Shown one piece after another: positions 7,590-16,101 of a DNA stretch of 38,780 nt (position 1 is its first letter; the number at the start of each line of letters is the position of its first letter). Position numbers and translations under genes: made by a program. Source of the stretch: DASXSB01 sp036506275 (GTDB lineage Bacteria > Methylomirabilota > Methylomirabilia > Rokubacteriales > CSP1-6); assembly GCA_036506275.1 (NCBI GenBank), contig DASXSB010000060.1, positions 1 to 38,780 on the forward strand, given 5' to 3'. Below the pieces are notes generated by a model that saw only the letters and a program-made list of their open reading frames with translations, made no database searches and was not told where the DNA came from.

Positions 7590-7598
7590 CGCGGGCGA

Positions 7599-8339
7599 GT
7601 GAGCCGCCCGATCGTCGACGCGCGCGGTCTGCACAAGCATTTCGGCGCTCTGCACGTGCTGAAGGGCGTCGATCTCACGGTGGCCGAGCGAGAGCTGGTC
7701 TTCATCATCGGGCCCTCGGGCTCCGGCAAGTCCACGCTGCTCCGCTGCCTGAACCGGCTGGAGGAGCCGTCCGCGGGGAGCGTGGTGGTGGACGGCATCG
7801 ACATGCTCGATCCGCGCACGGACATCAATCATGCCCGCCAGCGCATCGGGATGGTGTTCCAGTCGTTCAACCTCTATCCGCACATGACAGCGCTCGGCAA
7901 CGTGACGCTCGCCCTGCGCAAGGTCGCCGGCAAGTCACGCGCCGAAGCGGACGCGCTCGGGCGGGCGGCGCTGGCGCGCGTCGGCCTCGGTGACCGCGCT
8001 GACCACACACCCGGCCAGCTCTCGGGCGGCCAGCAGCAGCGGGTGGCCATCGCGCGCTCGATCGCGCTCGAGCCTCGCGTCATGCTCTTCGACGAGCCCA
8101 CGAGCGCGCTCGATCCGGAGCTGGTGGGCTCGGTGCTCGAGGTCATGCGGTCCCTGCGCGAGAGCGGCATGACGATGATCGTGGTCAGTCACGAGATGGG
8201 CTTTGCCCGCAACGCCGCCGATCGGGTGGCGTTCATGGACGAGGGCGCCATCGTCGAGCAGGGGCTTCCCGCCACGATTTTCGAGCGTCCCACCCACGAG
8301 CGCACGCGCGCGTTCATCAGCCAGATCCAGCGGCATTGA
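7599..8339 (+). CDS. Polar amino-acid ABC transporter, ATP-binding protein (GlnQ/HisP type)
   Basis: The 246-residue ATPase has all family motifs: Walker A GPSGSGKST (about residues 38-46), Q-loop MVFQSFNLYPHMT, signature LSGGQQQRVAIARS, Walker B VMLFDEPTSALDPE and the switch His in VSHEMGF. Length and the NLYPHMT phrase are those of the amino-acid uptake subfamily. The start is GTG 7599, nine bases after the binding-protein stop. It powers import through the two permeases downstream. Confidence 0.93.
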   Translation: MSRPIVDARGLHKHFGALHVLKGVDLTVAERELVFIIGPSGSGKSTLLRCLNRLEEPSAGSVVVDGIDMLDPRTDINHARQRIGMVFQSFNLYPHMTALGNVTLALRKVAGKSRAEADALGRAALARVGLGDRADHTPGQLSGGQQQRVAIARSIALEPRVMLFDEPTSALDPELVGSVLEVMRSLRESGMTMIVVSHEMGFARNAADRVAFMDEGAIVEQGLPATIFERPTHERTRAFISQIQRH

Positions 8340-8360
8340 CCGCGGCTGTCCGCTGATCGC

Positions 8361-9041
8361 GTGTCGAGCTGGAGCCGGTTCACCGAAACGTTCTTCAACA
8401 CGAAGATCATGCTCAGGTACCTGCCGGACATTCTCTCCGGCGTGGTGGTCACGATCGAGCTGGCCGTCCTCGTCGTCGTCACCGGCATCGCCGCCGGCCT
8501 CGCCCTCGCCCTCCTCAGAAGCCTCGCGATCCGGCCCCTCAACTGGGTGATCATCGGGATCGTCGACCTGTTCCGCTCGCTGCCGCCGCTCGTCGTCATC
8601 GTGCTGATCTACTTCGGTCTCCCGAGCATCGACGTGTCGCCTTCGGGCTTCGTCTCGACGTGGCTGTCGCTGGCGTTCGTGCTGATGGCGTTCTCCGAGG
8701 AGATTTTCTGGGCCGGAATCACGTCGGTGGCGAAGGGGCAATGGGAAGCCGCGCGCTCGACGGGCCTGTCGTTCTCGCAGACGTTGATGGGCGTCGTGCT
8801 GCCGCAGGCCTTCCGCCTCACCATTCCGCCCCTCACCAACCGCACCATCGCCATCACCAAGGGCACCGCCCTCGGCACCGTGGTCGCCGTCACCGAGATC
8901 CTGGGACAGGCCAGCTCGGCGATGTCCAACTCCTATAACCCGTCGCCGTTGATGATCGGCGCCGCCGCGTACATCGTGCTCTTCTTCCCGGTCGTGGTGG
9001 CCGGCCGCTGGGTCGAGACGAAGTTCGCGTGGAAGCGATGA
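8361..9041 (+). CDS. Polar amino-acid ABC transporter, permease 1 (HisM/GlnP type)
   Basis: The 226-residue membrane protein has several hydrophobic spans (DILSGVVVTIELAVLVVVTG, NWVIIGIVDLFRSLPPLVVI, MIGAAAYIVLFFPVVV). The cytoplasmic EAA loop that docks on the ATPase reads QWEAARSTGLSFSQTLMGVV. The start GTG 8361 lies 21 bases after the ATPase stop with little ribosome binding site; ATG 8409 is an alternative but would cut the N-terminus. Its end overlaps the second permease gene by 13 bases. The two permeases probably form a heterodimer. Confidence 0.88.
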   Translation: MSSWSRFTETFFNTKIMLRYLPDILSGVVVTIELAVLVVVTGIAAGLALALLRSLAIRPLNWVIIGIVDLFRSLPPLVVIVLIYFGLPSIDVSPSGFVSTWLSLAFVLMAFSEEIFWAGITSVAKGQWEAARSTGLSFSQTLMGVVLPQAFRLTIPPLTNRTIAITKGTALGTVVAVTEILGQASSAMSNSYNPSPLMIGAAAYIVLFFPVVVAGRWVETKFAWKR

Positions 9042-9706
9042 TTCAGACGTTCTTCAACCGGGAGATCATCGCCGCCTCCTGGCCCATCGTGCTGGCGGGG
9101 CTGCGGAACACCGTGCTGCTGTCGCTGCTCGTGGTGCCGCTTGGCCTCGTGGGCGGGCTCATCCTGGCGCTGCTGGCGAGCATCAGGCATCCGCTCGTCC
9201 GCTGGCCGCTCGTGGCCTGGGTCGATTTCTTCCGCGCCTTCCCTCCCCTGGTGCTCCTGATCTTGTTGTTCGCCGGCCTTCCGTTCGCCGGGCTCGAGCT
9301 GGGCGGGTTCGTCTGCGTGGCCGTCGCGTTCTTTCTCAACACCGGCGCCTACTATGGCGAGATCCTACGCGCGGGCATCGACTCCGTACCCGCCGGGCAG
9401 CTCGAAGCGGCGCGCTCGACCGGCCTCTCCCGCTTGCAAGCGATGGCGTACGTGGTCCTGCCCCAGGCGGTGCGCAACGTGCTACCGGACCTGCTCTCCA
9501 ACACGCTCGAGGTCGTGAAGCTCACGTCGCTCGGCAGCGTGGTCGCGGTGCCCGAGCTCCTCTACCAGGCGCGCCAGGCACAGAGCCTCACCTACAGCCC
9601 GACGCCGATCGTGGTGGCGGCGATGATCTACTTCGTGATGCTGTGGCCGGTGGTGCGGCTCCTGAGCCGACTGGAGAACCGCGCCCTCGTCAGGGTCGGA
9701 GCGTGA
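9029..9706 (+). CDS. Polar amino-acid ABC transporter, permease 2
   Basis: This is a 225-residue paralogue of the preceding permease with the same layout: N-terminal span around IVLAGLRNTVLLSLLVVPLG, FFRAFPPLVLLILLF, and the EAA loop QLEAARSTGLSRLQAMAYVV followed by LPQAVRNVLPDL. It overlaps the first permease gene by 13 bases, indicating translational coupling, and is the last gene of the operon. The next gene is convergent and starts 70 bases further on. Substrate is inferred only from the family. Confidence 0.88.
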   Translation: MEAMIQTFFNREIIAASWPIVLAGLRNTVLLSLLVVPLGLVGGLILALLASIRHPLVRWPLVAWVDFFRAFPPLVLLILLFAGLPFAGLELGGFVCVAVAFFLNTGAYYGEILRAGIDSVPAGQLEAARSTGLSRLQAMAYVVLPQAVRNVLPDLLSNTLEVVKLTSLGSVVAVPELLYQARQAQSLTYSPTPIVVAAMIYFVMLWPVVRLLSRLENRALVRVGA

Positions 9707-9775
9707 GGCACGCGGTGCGTCCCCTCGCGCTCGGGTCCCTCGTCGAGATCGACCTCATCGTCCGCTGCTGACCGG

Positions 9776-10993
9776 TCACCGCCCTCGCTTCCGGAGAATC
9801 GTCGCCGCCGCCGCGTCGGCCTTCTTGAAGTGCTCGTCGGTGAGCCCGTAGAGGCTGGCACCCCCCATGAGGATCGAGGCGGCGATCTCCCGGGGGACGT
9901 TCTTGAGAAGATTCTCCGACACGTGCGGGAAGTTCGAATCGAAGTGCGGGTAGTCGGTCGAGACGCACATGCGGTCGGCGCCGATCAATCCCGCCGTGGC
10001 TTCGATCTCCGGCTCGCTGCCCTCCACGGCTGCCCAGCAATTGCGACGGAAGTACTCGCGAGGCGTGAGCGTGAGATACGGGGCGTGGGAGTCCCGGTAT
10101 TGCGGGTAGTCCCACTCGATGCGCGAGAGGAGCCCGGGCACCCACGAGTTCTGCGCCTCGAGATATCCGACGCGCAGCCTGGGATGGAACTCGAAGACGC
10201 CCGCGATGATCATCGCGATCAGCGCCTGCTGCATCTCGATCCAGTGCGCGGCCACGTGGCGGTAGAACCGGTTCTCGCCGTACAGCTCGATCATGCGCGA
10301 GTAGACGGCGCTCACGCCTTCGTGGAAGCCCCACGTCACGCCGAGCTCTTCGTGGACGCTGTAGAGCGGATCCCAGTAGTTCGAGTGCCAGTAGTGGCCG
10401 TTGACGAGGTTAGGCCGGATGAAGGACCCCACGGCGCCGAGCTCGCGTACGCACCGCACCAGTTCGCGACAGGCCAGGTGCACGTCGTGCACGGGCAGCA
10501 TGGCGACGAACTTCAGCTGATCGGGGCTGTACTGACAGAATTCGTGGACCCAGTTGTTGTAGGCCTGGCAAATGGCCAGGGAGAGCCGAGGATCCAGATT
10601 GTCGCGGGCGATCAGGCCGAGGCCGGCGGTGGGGTAGAGCACCGCGATGTCGACGCCCTCCATCTCCATACCCATGACCTGGGCCTCGGCGTCGTAATCG
10701 CGCTCGATCGCGAAGTCGAGGCGGCCGGTATCGAAGATGCGTGACCCGGAGAGAGGCTGAGTGCTCTGCGTCTGACCGCGGCGGACGCGCTTTCGGTACT
10801 GCTGCAGCTCCATGTCAGATGTGGGCTGGCCGTCGATGAGGATCAGCCCCGCGGGGCCTCGATGGGGACGGCCGTCGGCGCCCACCGGCACGCTGATGCG
10901 GTCCCGGAATGCCGGATCCAGATAGCGGTCGAACAGATCCGGCGGTTCCATGATGTGCATGTCGGAGTCCACGAAGCGGATGCCGTCTTTCAT
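9776..10993 (-). CDS. Amidohydrolase 2 family metal-dependent hydrolase/decarboxylase
   Basis: The 405-residue protein begins with KDGIRFVDSDMHIMEPPDLF, the DxH beginning of amidohydrolase-2 (TIM-barrel) enzymes such as gamma-resorcylate decarboxylase relatives. Further barrel motifs are WGFHEGVSAVY (metal His at about residue 230), LRVGYLEAQNSWVP and the C-terminal catalytic Asp in CVSTDYPHFDSN. ATG 10993 is chosen because GAGGAG lies eight bases upstream; the longer frame from GTG 11002 leaves too little room. Substrate unknown; probably degradation of an aromatic or heterocyclic compound. It is monocistronic, downstream of the terminator at 11098. Confidence 0.82.
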   Translation of the reverse strand: MKDGIRFVDSDMHIMEPPDLFDRYLDPAFRDRISVPVGADGRPHRGPAGLILIDGQPTSDMELQQYRKRVRRGQTQSTQPLSGSRIFDTGRLDFAIERDYDAEAQVMGMEMEGVDIAVLYPTAGLGLIARDNLDPRLSLAICQAYNNWVHEFCQYSPDQLKFVAMLPVHDVHLACRELVRCVRELGAVGSFIRPNLVNGHYWHSNYWDPLYSVHEELGVTWGFHEGVSAVYSRMIELYGENRFYRHVAAHWIEMQQALIAMIIAGVFEFHPRLRVGYLEAQNSWVPGLLSRIEWDYPQYRDSHAPYLTLTPREYFRRNCWAAVEGSEPEIEATAGLIGADRMCVSTDYPHFDSNFPHVSENLLKNVPREIAASILMGGASLYGLTDEHFKKADAAAATILRKRGR

Positions 10994-11097
10994 GGGGAAC
11001 ACTCCTCGACAGCCCTCGCGTGGCCGTGATGGCGCTGGTCCGCCGAATATGATCCCGGCGTGCTACGCAGTCAAGCGGGCCCCCCGCGGACAAAATG

Positions 11098-11124
11098 AAG
11101 GCCGGGAGGTGATCCCGGCCTTCG
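11098..11124 (-). terminator. Rho-independent terminator after the LEA-like gene
   Basis: GAAGGCCGGGA (11098-11108) and TCCCGGCCTTC (11114-11124) form a perfect 11-bp stem with a 5-base loop. On the minus strand it is followed by ATTTTGT, so it would stop transcripts from the gene ending at 11178 before they enter the amidohydrolase gene. Confidence 0.75.
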
Positions 11125-11137
11125 CGCTCTTGCTGCA

Positions 11138-11171
11138 GAGCTACTCTTGCCGCAGAGCTACTCTTGCCGCG
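11138..11171. repeat. Two perfect 17-bp tandem copies
   Basis: AGAGCTACTCTTGCCGC occurs twice in direct succession, with a partial third unit on each side (GCTCTTGCTGC before, GGAGCTGCTAT after). It lies between the stop of the LEA-like gene and its terminator. Confidence 0.8.
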
Positions 11172-11177
11172 GAGCTG

Positions 11178-11855
11178 CTATGGATTCTGCCGCGGGACCG
11201 GCTTCACGGCGCCGGGCTGCGCGGGTGGCGGCGTCGACTGCGCTTCCTGGGCCGTCGACGCGGGCGATGCGGACGGCGAGCTCACGCTCGCGGAGCCGCT
11301 CAGCTTCGTCATCGTGTTGCTGTCGAGACGGCCGGTCGCCTCCAGGCCTTCGGCCTGCTGGAACTTGCGAACGGCGGCGGAGGTACGGGGGCCGTGGATG
11401 CCATCGATGGGGCCGGGGTCGAAGCCCTTGGCCTGGAGCGACTGCTGCGCGTTCCGCACGTCGCTCTTGGAGGTGGCGGGGTGCGACTTACCGGTGATCT
11501 TGTCCTTCGCTTCGTGCGACTTCTCGCTGATCTTGTCCTTGGTCTCGCGCGTGGTTTCCTTCACCTTGTCCTTGGCGTCGCGAGTCGTGTCCTTGATCTT
11601 CTCGGTCGTGGACTCGGTCTTGTCGACGGTCTTGTCCTTCACGTCGCGCGAGGTGTCCTTGACCTTGTCCTTCGCCTCCCGCGACTCCTCCTTGATCTTG
11701 TCCTTCGCGTCGCGGGACTTGTCCTCGACCTTGTCGACGGCGCGCTCGGTCTTCCGCTCGACCTTGTCCTTCGTGCTCTCCTGGGCGCTCGCCGGGGCAA
11801 CGGTCCACACGACCCCGAGCGCGAGGGCGCAACCGGTAATCATGAGCTTTTTCAT
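11178..11855 (-). CDS. Exported LEA-like 11-mer repeat protein with C-terminal peptidoglycan-binding domain
   Basis: The 225-residue product starts with a signal peptide (MKKLMITGCALALGVVWTVA, cleavage after ASA). Residues 26-124 are nine gapless 11-residue repeats of the type RDAKDKVKETT, highly charged, with K/D/E at fixed positions, as in group 3 LEA proteins and hydrophilins that form amphipathic helices on drying. Residues about 130-185 are a PG-binding type 1 domain (AQQSLQAKGFDPGPIDGIHG, then TSAAVRKFQQAEGL and LDSNTMTKLSG). A Pro/Ser-rich tail ends the protein. It should sit in the periplasm attached to peptidoglycan; a protective or spacer role under stress is inference. GGGAGG lies seven bases before ATG 11855. 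Confidence 0.8.
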   Translation of the reverse strand: MKKLMITGCALALGVVWTVAPASAQESTKDKVERKTERAVDKVEDKSRDAKDKIKEESREAKDKVKDTSRDVKDKTVDKTESTTEKIKDTTRDAKDKVKETTRETKDKISEKSHEAKDKITGKSHPATSKSDVRNAQQSLQAKGFDPGPIDGIHGPRTSAAVRKFQQAEGLEATGRLDSNTMTKLSGSASVSSPSASPASTAQEAQSTPPPAQPGAVKPVPRQNP

Positions 11856-11919
11856 GGGTTAACCTCCCGCCGCCGCAATATTGCAAGTCCGGCACCAGCG
11901 AGAACGTGTGACCCCTCGC

Positions 11920-11961
11920 GGGGCCACGCGGGCGGGGCCATGCGGGCGGGGCCACGCCGGC
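11920..11961. repeat. Three 14-bp tandem repeats upstream of the LEA-like gene
   Basis: GGGGCCACGCGGGC, GGGGCCATGCGGGC and GGGGCCACGCCGGC follow each other without gaps, differing by one base from the first. They fill the gap between the acyl-CoA ligase stop and the LEA-like gene, about 65 to 105 bases upstream of its start, where an operator could lie. A short palindrome GCAATATTGC (11875-11884) is between repeat and gene. Confidence 0.75.
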
Positions 11962-11979
11962 GGGATCAGGCGCGCGGGA

Positions 11980-13599
11980 TCAGTTGATGCGCTTTTCGCG
12001 CCCCTTCCACTCCCGATCGCGCAGGACGAACTTCTGGACCTTGCCGGTGCTGGTCTTCGGCAGGTCGCCGAATTCCACGGAGGCCGGCGCCTTGAAATGC
12101 GCGATGTGCTCGCGGCAGAAGTCGATGATCTCCCGCTCGGTGGCGGTCTTGCCGGGCTTCAGGGTCACGAACGCCTTCGGGCGCTCGCCCCATTTCTCGT
12201 CGGGGATGGCCACCACGGCGCACTCCATCACCGCGGGATGGCGGACCACACATTGCTCTACCTCGATAGTGGAAATGTTTTCCCCACCCGAAATGATGAT
12301 GTCCTTCTTACGATCCCGGAGCTCGATGTACCCGTCGGGGTGCCAGACACCGATGTCCCCCGAGTGGAACCAGCCGCCCCGGAAGGCTTCCGCGGTGGCG
12401 TCGGGCTGCTCGAAGTAGCCCTTGGCGGCGTTGTTCCCCCGCATGATGACCTCACCGAGGGTTTCCCCGTCCATGGGCACGTCGTTCATGTCGTTGTCGA
12501 CCACCCGCACGAGGTCGAAGAGCACGTAGCCCTGCCCCTGGCGGGCGGCGAGGCGGGCCTGGTCGTCGGCGGGCAGGGCGTCCCACGCCCCGTCCCACGC
12601 GCACACTGTGTGCGGTCCGTAGGTCTCGGTGAGACCGTAGACGTGCACGGGCCGGAAGCCAAGCTCCTTCAGCTTGCCGAGCAGCGTGGGCGAGGGCGGG
12701 GCGCCGGCCACGGTCACCGTCACGGGGTGCGCCAGCTTGTGGGCCTTCGGGTCATTGACGACGCCGATCTGGACGGTGGGGGCGCCGTTGTAGTGGGTCA
12801 CGCCCTCCCGGTCGATGAGATCCCAGATCCGGGACGGCTCCACCTTGCGCAGGCAGATGTTGACGCCGGCCACGGCCGTCACCGCCCACGTGAAGCACCA
12901 GCCGTTGCAGTGGAACATCGGCAGCGTCCACAGGTAACGTGATTCGAACGTCATACCGGTCTCGACGATCTCGCCGACGGCGTTCAGGTAGGCGCCGCGA
13001 TGCGTGTACATGACGCCCTTGGGCCGTCCCGTCGTGCCCGACGTGTAATTGATCGAGATCGTCTCTTCCTCGTCCTCCAGCCACGTGGGGCACGGCGCGG
13101 GCGAGCCGGCCGCGAGGAAGTCCTCGTAGGGGTCGCCGGCGGCGCCGGTGTCGTCGACGCGAATCACCTTCACGCCGTCGAGGGGCAGCGGCTTCACGAG
13201 CGCCTCCAGCTCGGCGTCGACGAACAGGAAACGGGAGCCCGAGTGCGTCAGGATGTAGCCGATCTCGTCGGTGCTGAGCCGCGTGTTGATCGCGACGAGC
13301 ACGCCGCCGGCGGCGGGAACGCCGAAGTGCGCCTCCAGCATGGCGGGGATGTTGGGACAGAGAAACGCCACGCGGTCTCCCTTCCGGAGGCCGATCGCGC
13401 GCAGCGCGGAGGCGAGGCGGTTCACGCGCTCCTCGAACTCGGCGTAGGTGTAGCGCCGCTCGCCGTGGATGATCGCGGGCTTCTGCGGAAAAACGTAGGC
13501 GCTCCGACGCAGGAAGCTGATCGGCGTCAGCTCCGTCCGGTAGACCTTGCGCTCCGCCGCCACTGACACCACGCGCCTGGGACCGCGAGCAGCCGCCAT
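11980..13599 (-). CDS. AMP-dependent acyl-CoA synthetase (medium-chain / DmdB-AlkK type)
   Basis: The 539-residue enzyme activates a carboxylic acid to acyl-AMP and then acyl-CoA. Motifs of the ANL superfamily are all visible: the P-loop YTSGTTGRPKGVMYTHRG (about 189-206), LPMFHCNGW, YGLTETYGP (A5), the A7/A8 hinge WFHSGDIGVWHPDGYIEL ... RKKDIIISGGENIS, and the catalytic Lys in LPKTSTGKVQKF near the C-terminus. Overall pattern is closest to 3-methylmercaptopropionate / medium-chain acyl-CoA ligases; the true acid is unknown. GGAGG lies eight bases before ATG 13599. It follows the TPP-enzyme gene by 14 bases on the same strand, so the two are probably one operon. Confidence 0.88.
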   Translation of the reverse strand: MAAARGPRRVVSVAAERKVYRTELTPISFLRRSAYVFPQKPAIIHGERRYTYAEFEERVNRLASALRAIGLRKGDRVAFLCPNIPAMLEAHFGVPAAGGVLVAINTRLSTDEIGYILTHSGSRFLFVDAELEALVKPLPLDGVKVIRVDDTGAAGDPYEDFLAAGSPAPCPTWLEDEEETISINYTSGTTGRPKGVMYTHRGAYLNAVGEIVETGMTFESRYLWTLPMFHCNGWCFTWAVTAVAGVNICLRKVEPSRIWDLIDREGVTHYNGAPTVQIGVVNDPKAHKLAHPVTVTVAGAPPSPTLLGKLKELGFRPVHVYGLTETYGPHTVCAWDGAWDALPADDQARLAARQGQGYVLFDLVRVVDNDMNDVPMDGETLGEVIMRGNNAAKGYFEQPDATAEAFRGGWFHSGDIGVWHPDGYIELRDRKKDIIISGGENISTIEVEQCVVRHPAVMECAVVAIPDEKWGERPKAFVTLKPGKTATEREIIDFCREHIAHFKAPASVEFGDLPKTSTGKVQKFVLRDREWKGREKRIN

Positions 13600-13613
13600 C
13601 CTCGTTGCCTCCG

Positions 13614-15239
13614 TCAGAGCTTTTTGGGCGCCCGCCTGGGCGCGAAGAACGCCGGACGCGGCATGCGTCCGACGGGGACCTCGATCAGCACGGGGCGATC
13701 CATCGTGACCGCCGTGCGCACGAGATTCCCCACCTCCAGCGGATCCCGCGCGCGCAGCCCGGCCACGCCGAACGCGTCCGTCAGCTTCATGAAGTCGGGG
13801 TTGTGGAGATCGGCGCCGTAGCTCCCGCCCCAGCTCTCGTCGAGGTCGCGCGCGACGTTGCCGTAGCCCCCGTCGTTGAACACCACCATCACCACGTTGA
13901 TGCGGTGACTCACCGCCGTCGAGAGCTCCTGGACGTTGTACATGAACCCGCCGTCGCCGCAGATCGCCACCACCGGGCGGTCGGGACAGGCCACCTTGGC
14001 GCCGAGCGCGGTCGGCACCTCGAAGCCGAGGTTGCCGGAGTAGGACGACGTCAGGTACGTGCGCGGCCGGTACACCGGCCAGAACGGACGCGAGTAGTAG
14101 CCGATCTGGGTCATGCCCGCGATGACGATGGCGTCTTCGGGCGTGCCCGCGCGCAGCGATTTCAGGATCGAGGCCTGCGGCTCCTGCGTCGCGCAGGCGG
14201 CGGTGGCCGCGCGCAGCGCCTCGTGCTCGGCCTTCCGCGACGGTCGCGGCGCCGCCCCCGCGCGCAGTCGCTCCAGGAGCGCTTCCAGCGTGGCCCGCGC
14301 GTCGCCCACGAGCCCGAACGTCTTCGGATAGTTCCGTCCGATCTCCTCGGGATCGACGTCGACCTGGATGATCTGCTGCTCAGGCAGGAACGCCGCCAGC
14401 GCGCACCGGCTCCCCACGACGAGGATCACGTCGGCCGCGTTGAGGTACTTGCGGACCGGCGTGTCGCGCCAGATCACGGACCCGAGCGAGAGATCGCTCT
14501 GGTCGCTGACGGCACCCTTGCCTTCCGCCGACTGCACGATGCCGGCCTGGAGATATTCGGCCACCGCCGCCACCGCCTCGTGCGCGCCGGAAAGATGGAC
14601 GCCGCCCCCTACATAGAGGACGGGATTACGCGCGGCGACCAGCATCTCGGCGGCGCGATCGACGTCGCGCGCGGGCGCCGCCGGTCTCACGTCGTCAGCG
14701 GGCTCGAGCAGCGTCACGTCCCCTTCGTCCTCCATGGTCTCGGGCGGCATCTCGATCTCGACCGGACGCGGCCGACCGGTGCGGAGCTGGCGAAACGCCT
14801 CCTTGACGGCGGCGGGAATGTCGGCGACCTCGAGCACGCGCGTTCGCCACTTGGTGACGGGCGCGATGGCGTCGAGCTGGTCGTTCACCTCGTGGAGCAC
14901 GCCGATGCTCTTGCCGATCTGCGCGCGCGGCACCTGGCCGGAGATCATGAGAACAGGTGACGACGACGCGTAGGCGGTGCTGAGCCCCGCCGACGCATTG
15001 AGAAGTCCCGGGCCCGGCACCACGAGGGCGGCGCCGATCTTGCCGCCCGCGCGCGCGTACCCGTCCGCCATGTAGCTCGTCGCCTGCTCGTGCCGGGTGA
15101 CGATGAAGCGGATTCGCTGCTCGTCGCGCAACGCGGCCAGCACGCCGTAGAGCTGCACGCCCGGCAGGCCGAAGACCGTCCGGATGCCTTCGCGGTAGAG
15201 GGATTGAACGAGCGCTTCGCCGCCGGTCATTCGCGCCAT
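13614..15239 (-). CDS. Thiamine-pyrophosphate-dependent enzyme (acetolactate-synthase-large-subunit-like)
   Basis: The 541-residue protein has the three domains of the ALS/oxalyl-CoA decarboxylase family: an N-terminal PYR domain with the catalytic Glu in VTRHEQATSYMADGYARAGG (about residue 50), a central domain (VLYVGGGVHLSGAHEAV, DVILVVGSR), and a C-terminal PP domain with the Mg-TPP motif ICGDGGFMYNVQELSTAV ... VVFNDGGYGNV. It lacks an obvious FAD/regulatory partner gene, so it is more likely a catabolic 2-ketoacid-type decarboxylase or ligase than the biosynthetic IlvB. ATG 15239 is followed 14 bases after the stop by the acyl-CoA ligase gene, suggesting a shared degradation pathway. The 238 bases upstream, up to the divergent transglycosylase, hold nothing clearly recognisable. 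Confidence 0.83.
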   Translation of the reverse strand: MARMTGGEALVQSLYREGIRTVFGLPGVQLYGVLAALRDEQRIRFIVTRHEQATSYMADGYARAGGKIGAALVVPGPGLLNASAGLSTAYASSSPVLMISGQVPRAQIGKSIGVLHEVNDQLDAIAPVTKWRTRVLEVADIPAAVKEAFRQLRTGRPRPVEIEMPPETMEDEGDVTLLEPADDVRPAAPARDVDRAAEMLVAARNPVLYVGGGVHLSGAHEAVAAVAEYLQAGIVQSAEGKGAVSDQSDLSLGSVIWRDTPVRKYLNAADVILVVGSRCALAAFLPEQQIIQVDVDPEEIGRNYPKTFGLVGDARATLEALLERLRAGAAPRPSRKAEHEALRAATAACATQEPQASILKSLRAGTPEDAIVIAGMTQIGYYSRPFWPVYRPRTYLTSSYSGNLGFEVPTALGAKVACPDRPVVAICGDGGFMYNVQELSTAVSHRINVVMVVFNDGGYGNVARDLDESWGGSYGADLHNPDFMKLTDAFGVAGLRARDPLEVGNLVRTAVTMDRPVLIEVPVGRMPRPAFFAPRRAPKKL

Positions 15240-15477
15240 CGTGACTCTCCTCGGGGGTGAACCTGGGCTGCCGAGGGTCTAAGGTCCTACACGGCGCGCA
15301 GGATGTCCAGACGGAGTGGCATCAGCCGGTCGATCTGTCACCGGCTGCGGGCTCGGCGCATGAGAACTCTCAGCTCGTAAGTCGCCGGACTCCCAGGAGT
15401 TTCTTCGCGCGAGGCGGGTATGGCACCCCCGTTGCTCCCACCGAGGCCTGCCGCCTCGAACCGCCGCGACACTTTCT

Positions 15478-16101
15478 ATGACCACCCAAACCCTCGCGCT
15501 CCCGGAAGTCGTACATCGGCCGGCGCCGCGCCGCCGGCGACCGGTCCGCCGGCCGCCGCCGATCCGCGAGCTGCTGGGGTTCTCGGTGCTGCTGCTCGTG
15601 GTGGGGATGGCGTACGTGTCGTCGCGGGCGCCGGAGCCGACTCCCCAGATCACGGCCGACACCGAAACGGAGACGCGCATCGACGAGTTCATCACGGCGG
15701 CCGCGGAACGCCACGGCGTGCCCGAGAACCTCGTGATCGCGATCATCGCCATCGAGTCTCGCTTCGACACGCACGCGGTTTCCCGGCGCGGGGCGCGCGG
15801 GCTCATGCAGCTCATGCCCGCCACCGCCGCCGCCCTCGGCGTGCGCGATTCGTTCGATCCCGAGGAGAACATCGACGGCGGCGTGCGTGAGGTGCGCCGG
15901 CTCATGAACCGCTTCGGCAACAACCTCCCCCTCGTGCTCGCCGCCTACAACGCGGGGGAGCAGGCGGTGATCCAGCACGGCGGGATTCCGCCCTATCGCG
16001 AGACGCGCACCTACGTGGCGCGCGTCATCCGCCGCATGAACGCCGACCGTAACCGCGCCATGCAGGGCACGGCGGTCACGCGCCTCGGCTTCCCCCGCTA
16101 G
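15478..16101 (+). CDS. Membrane-anchored lytic transglycosylase (SLT domain)
   Basis: The 207-residue protein has an Arg/Pro-rich cytoplasmic start, one membrane span (IRELLGFSVLLLVVGMAYVS, about residues 29-50) and a periplasmic SLT (Slt70-type, goose-lysozyme fold) domain. Motifs are the catalytic Glu in IAIIAIESRFDTHAVS, then GARGLMQLMPATAAALGV, the DPEENIDGGV box and LVLAAYNAGEQAV. It cleaves the glycan strands of peptidoglycan to 1,6-anhydro ends. The ribosome binding site is weak. Its stop codon shares the palindrome CTAG with the stop of the convergent GH88 gene. Confidence 0.9.
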   Translation: MTTQTLALPEVVHRPAPRRRRPVRRPPPIRELLGFSVLLLVVGMAYVSSRAPEPTPQITADTETETRIDEFITAAAERHGVPENLVIAIIAIESRFDTHAVSRRGARGLMQLMPATAAALGVRDSFDPEENIDGGVREVRRLMNRFGNNLPLVLAAYNAGEQAVIQHGGIPPYRETRTYVARVIRRMNADRNRAMQGTAVTRLGFPR

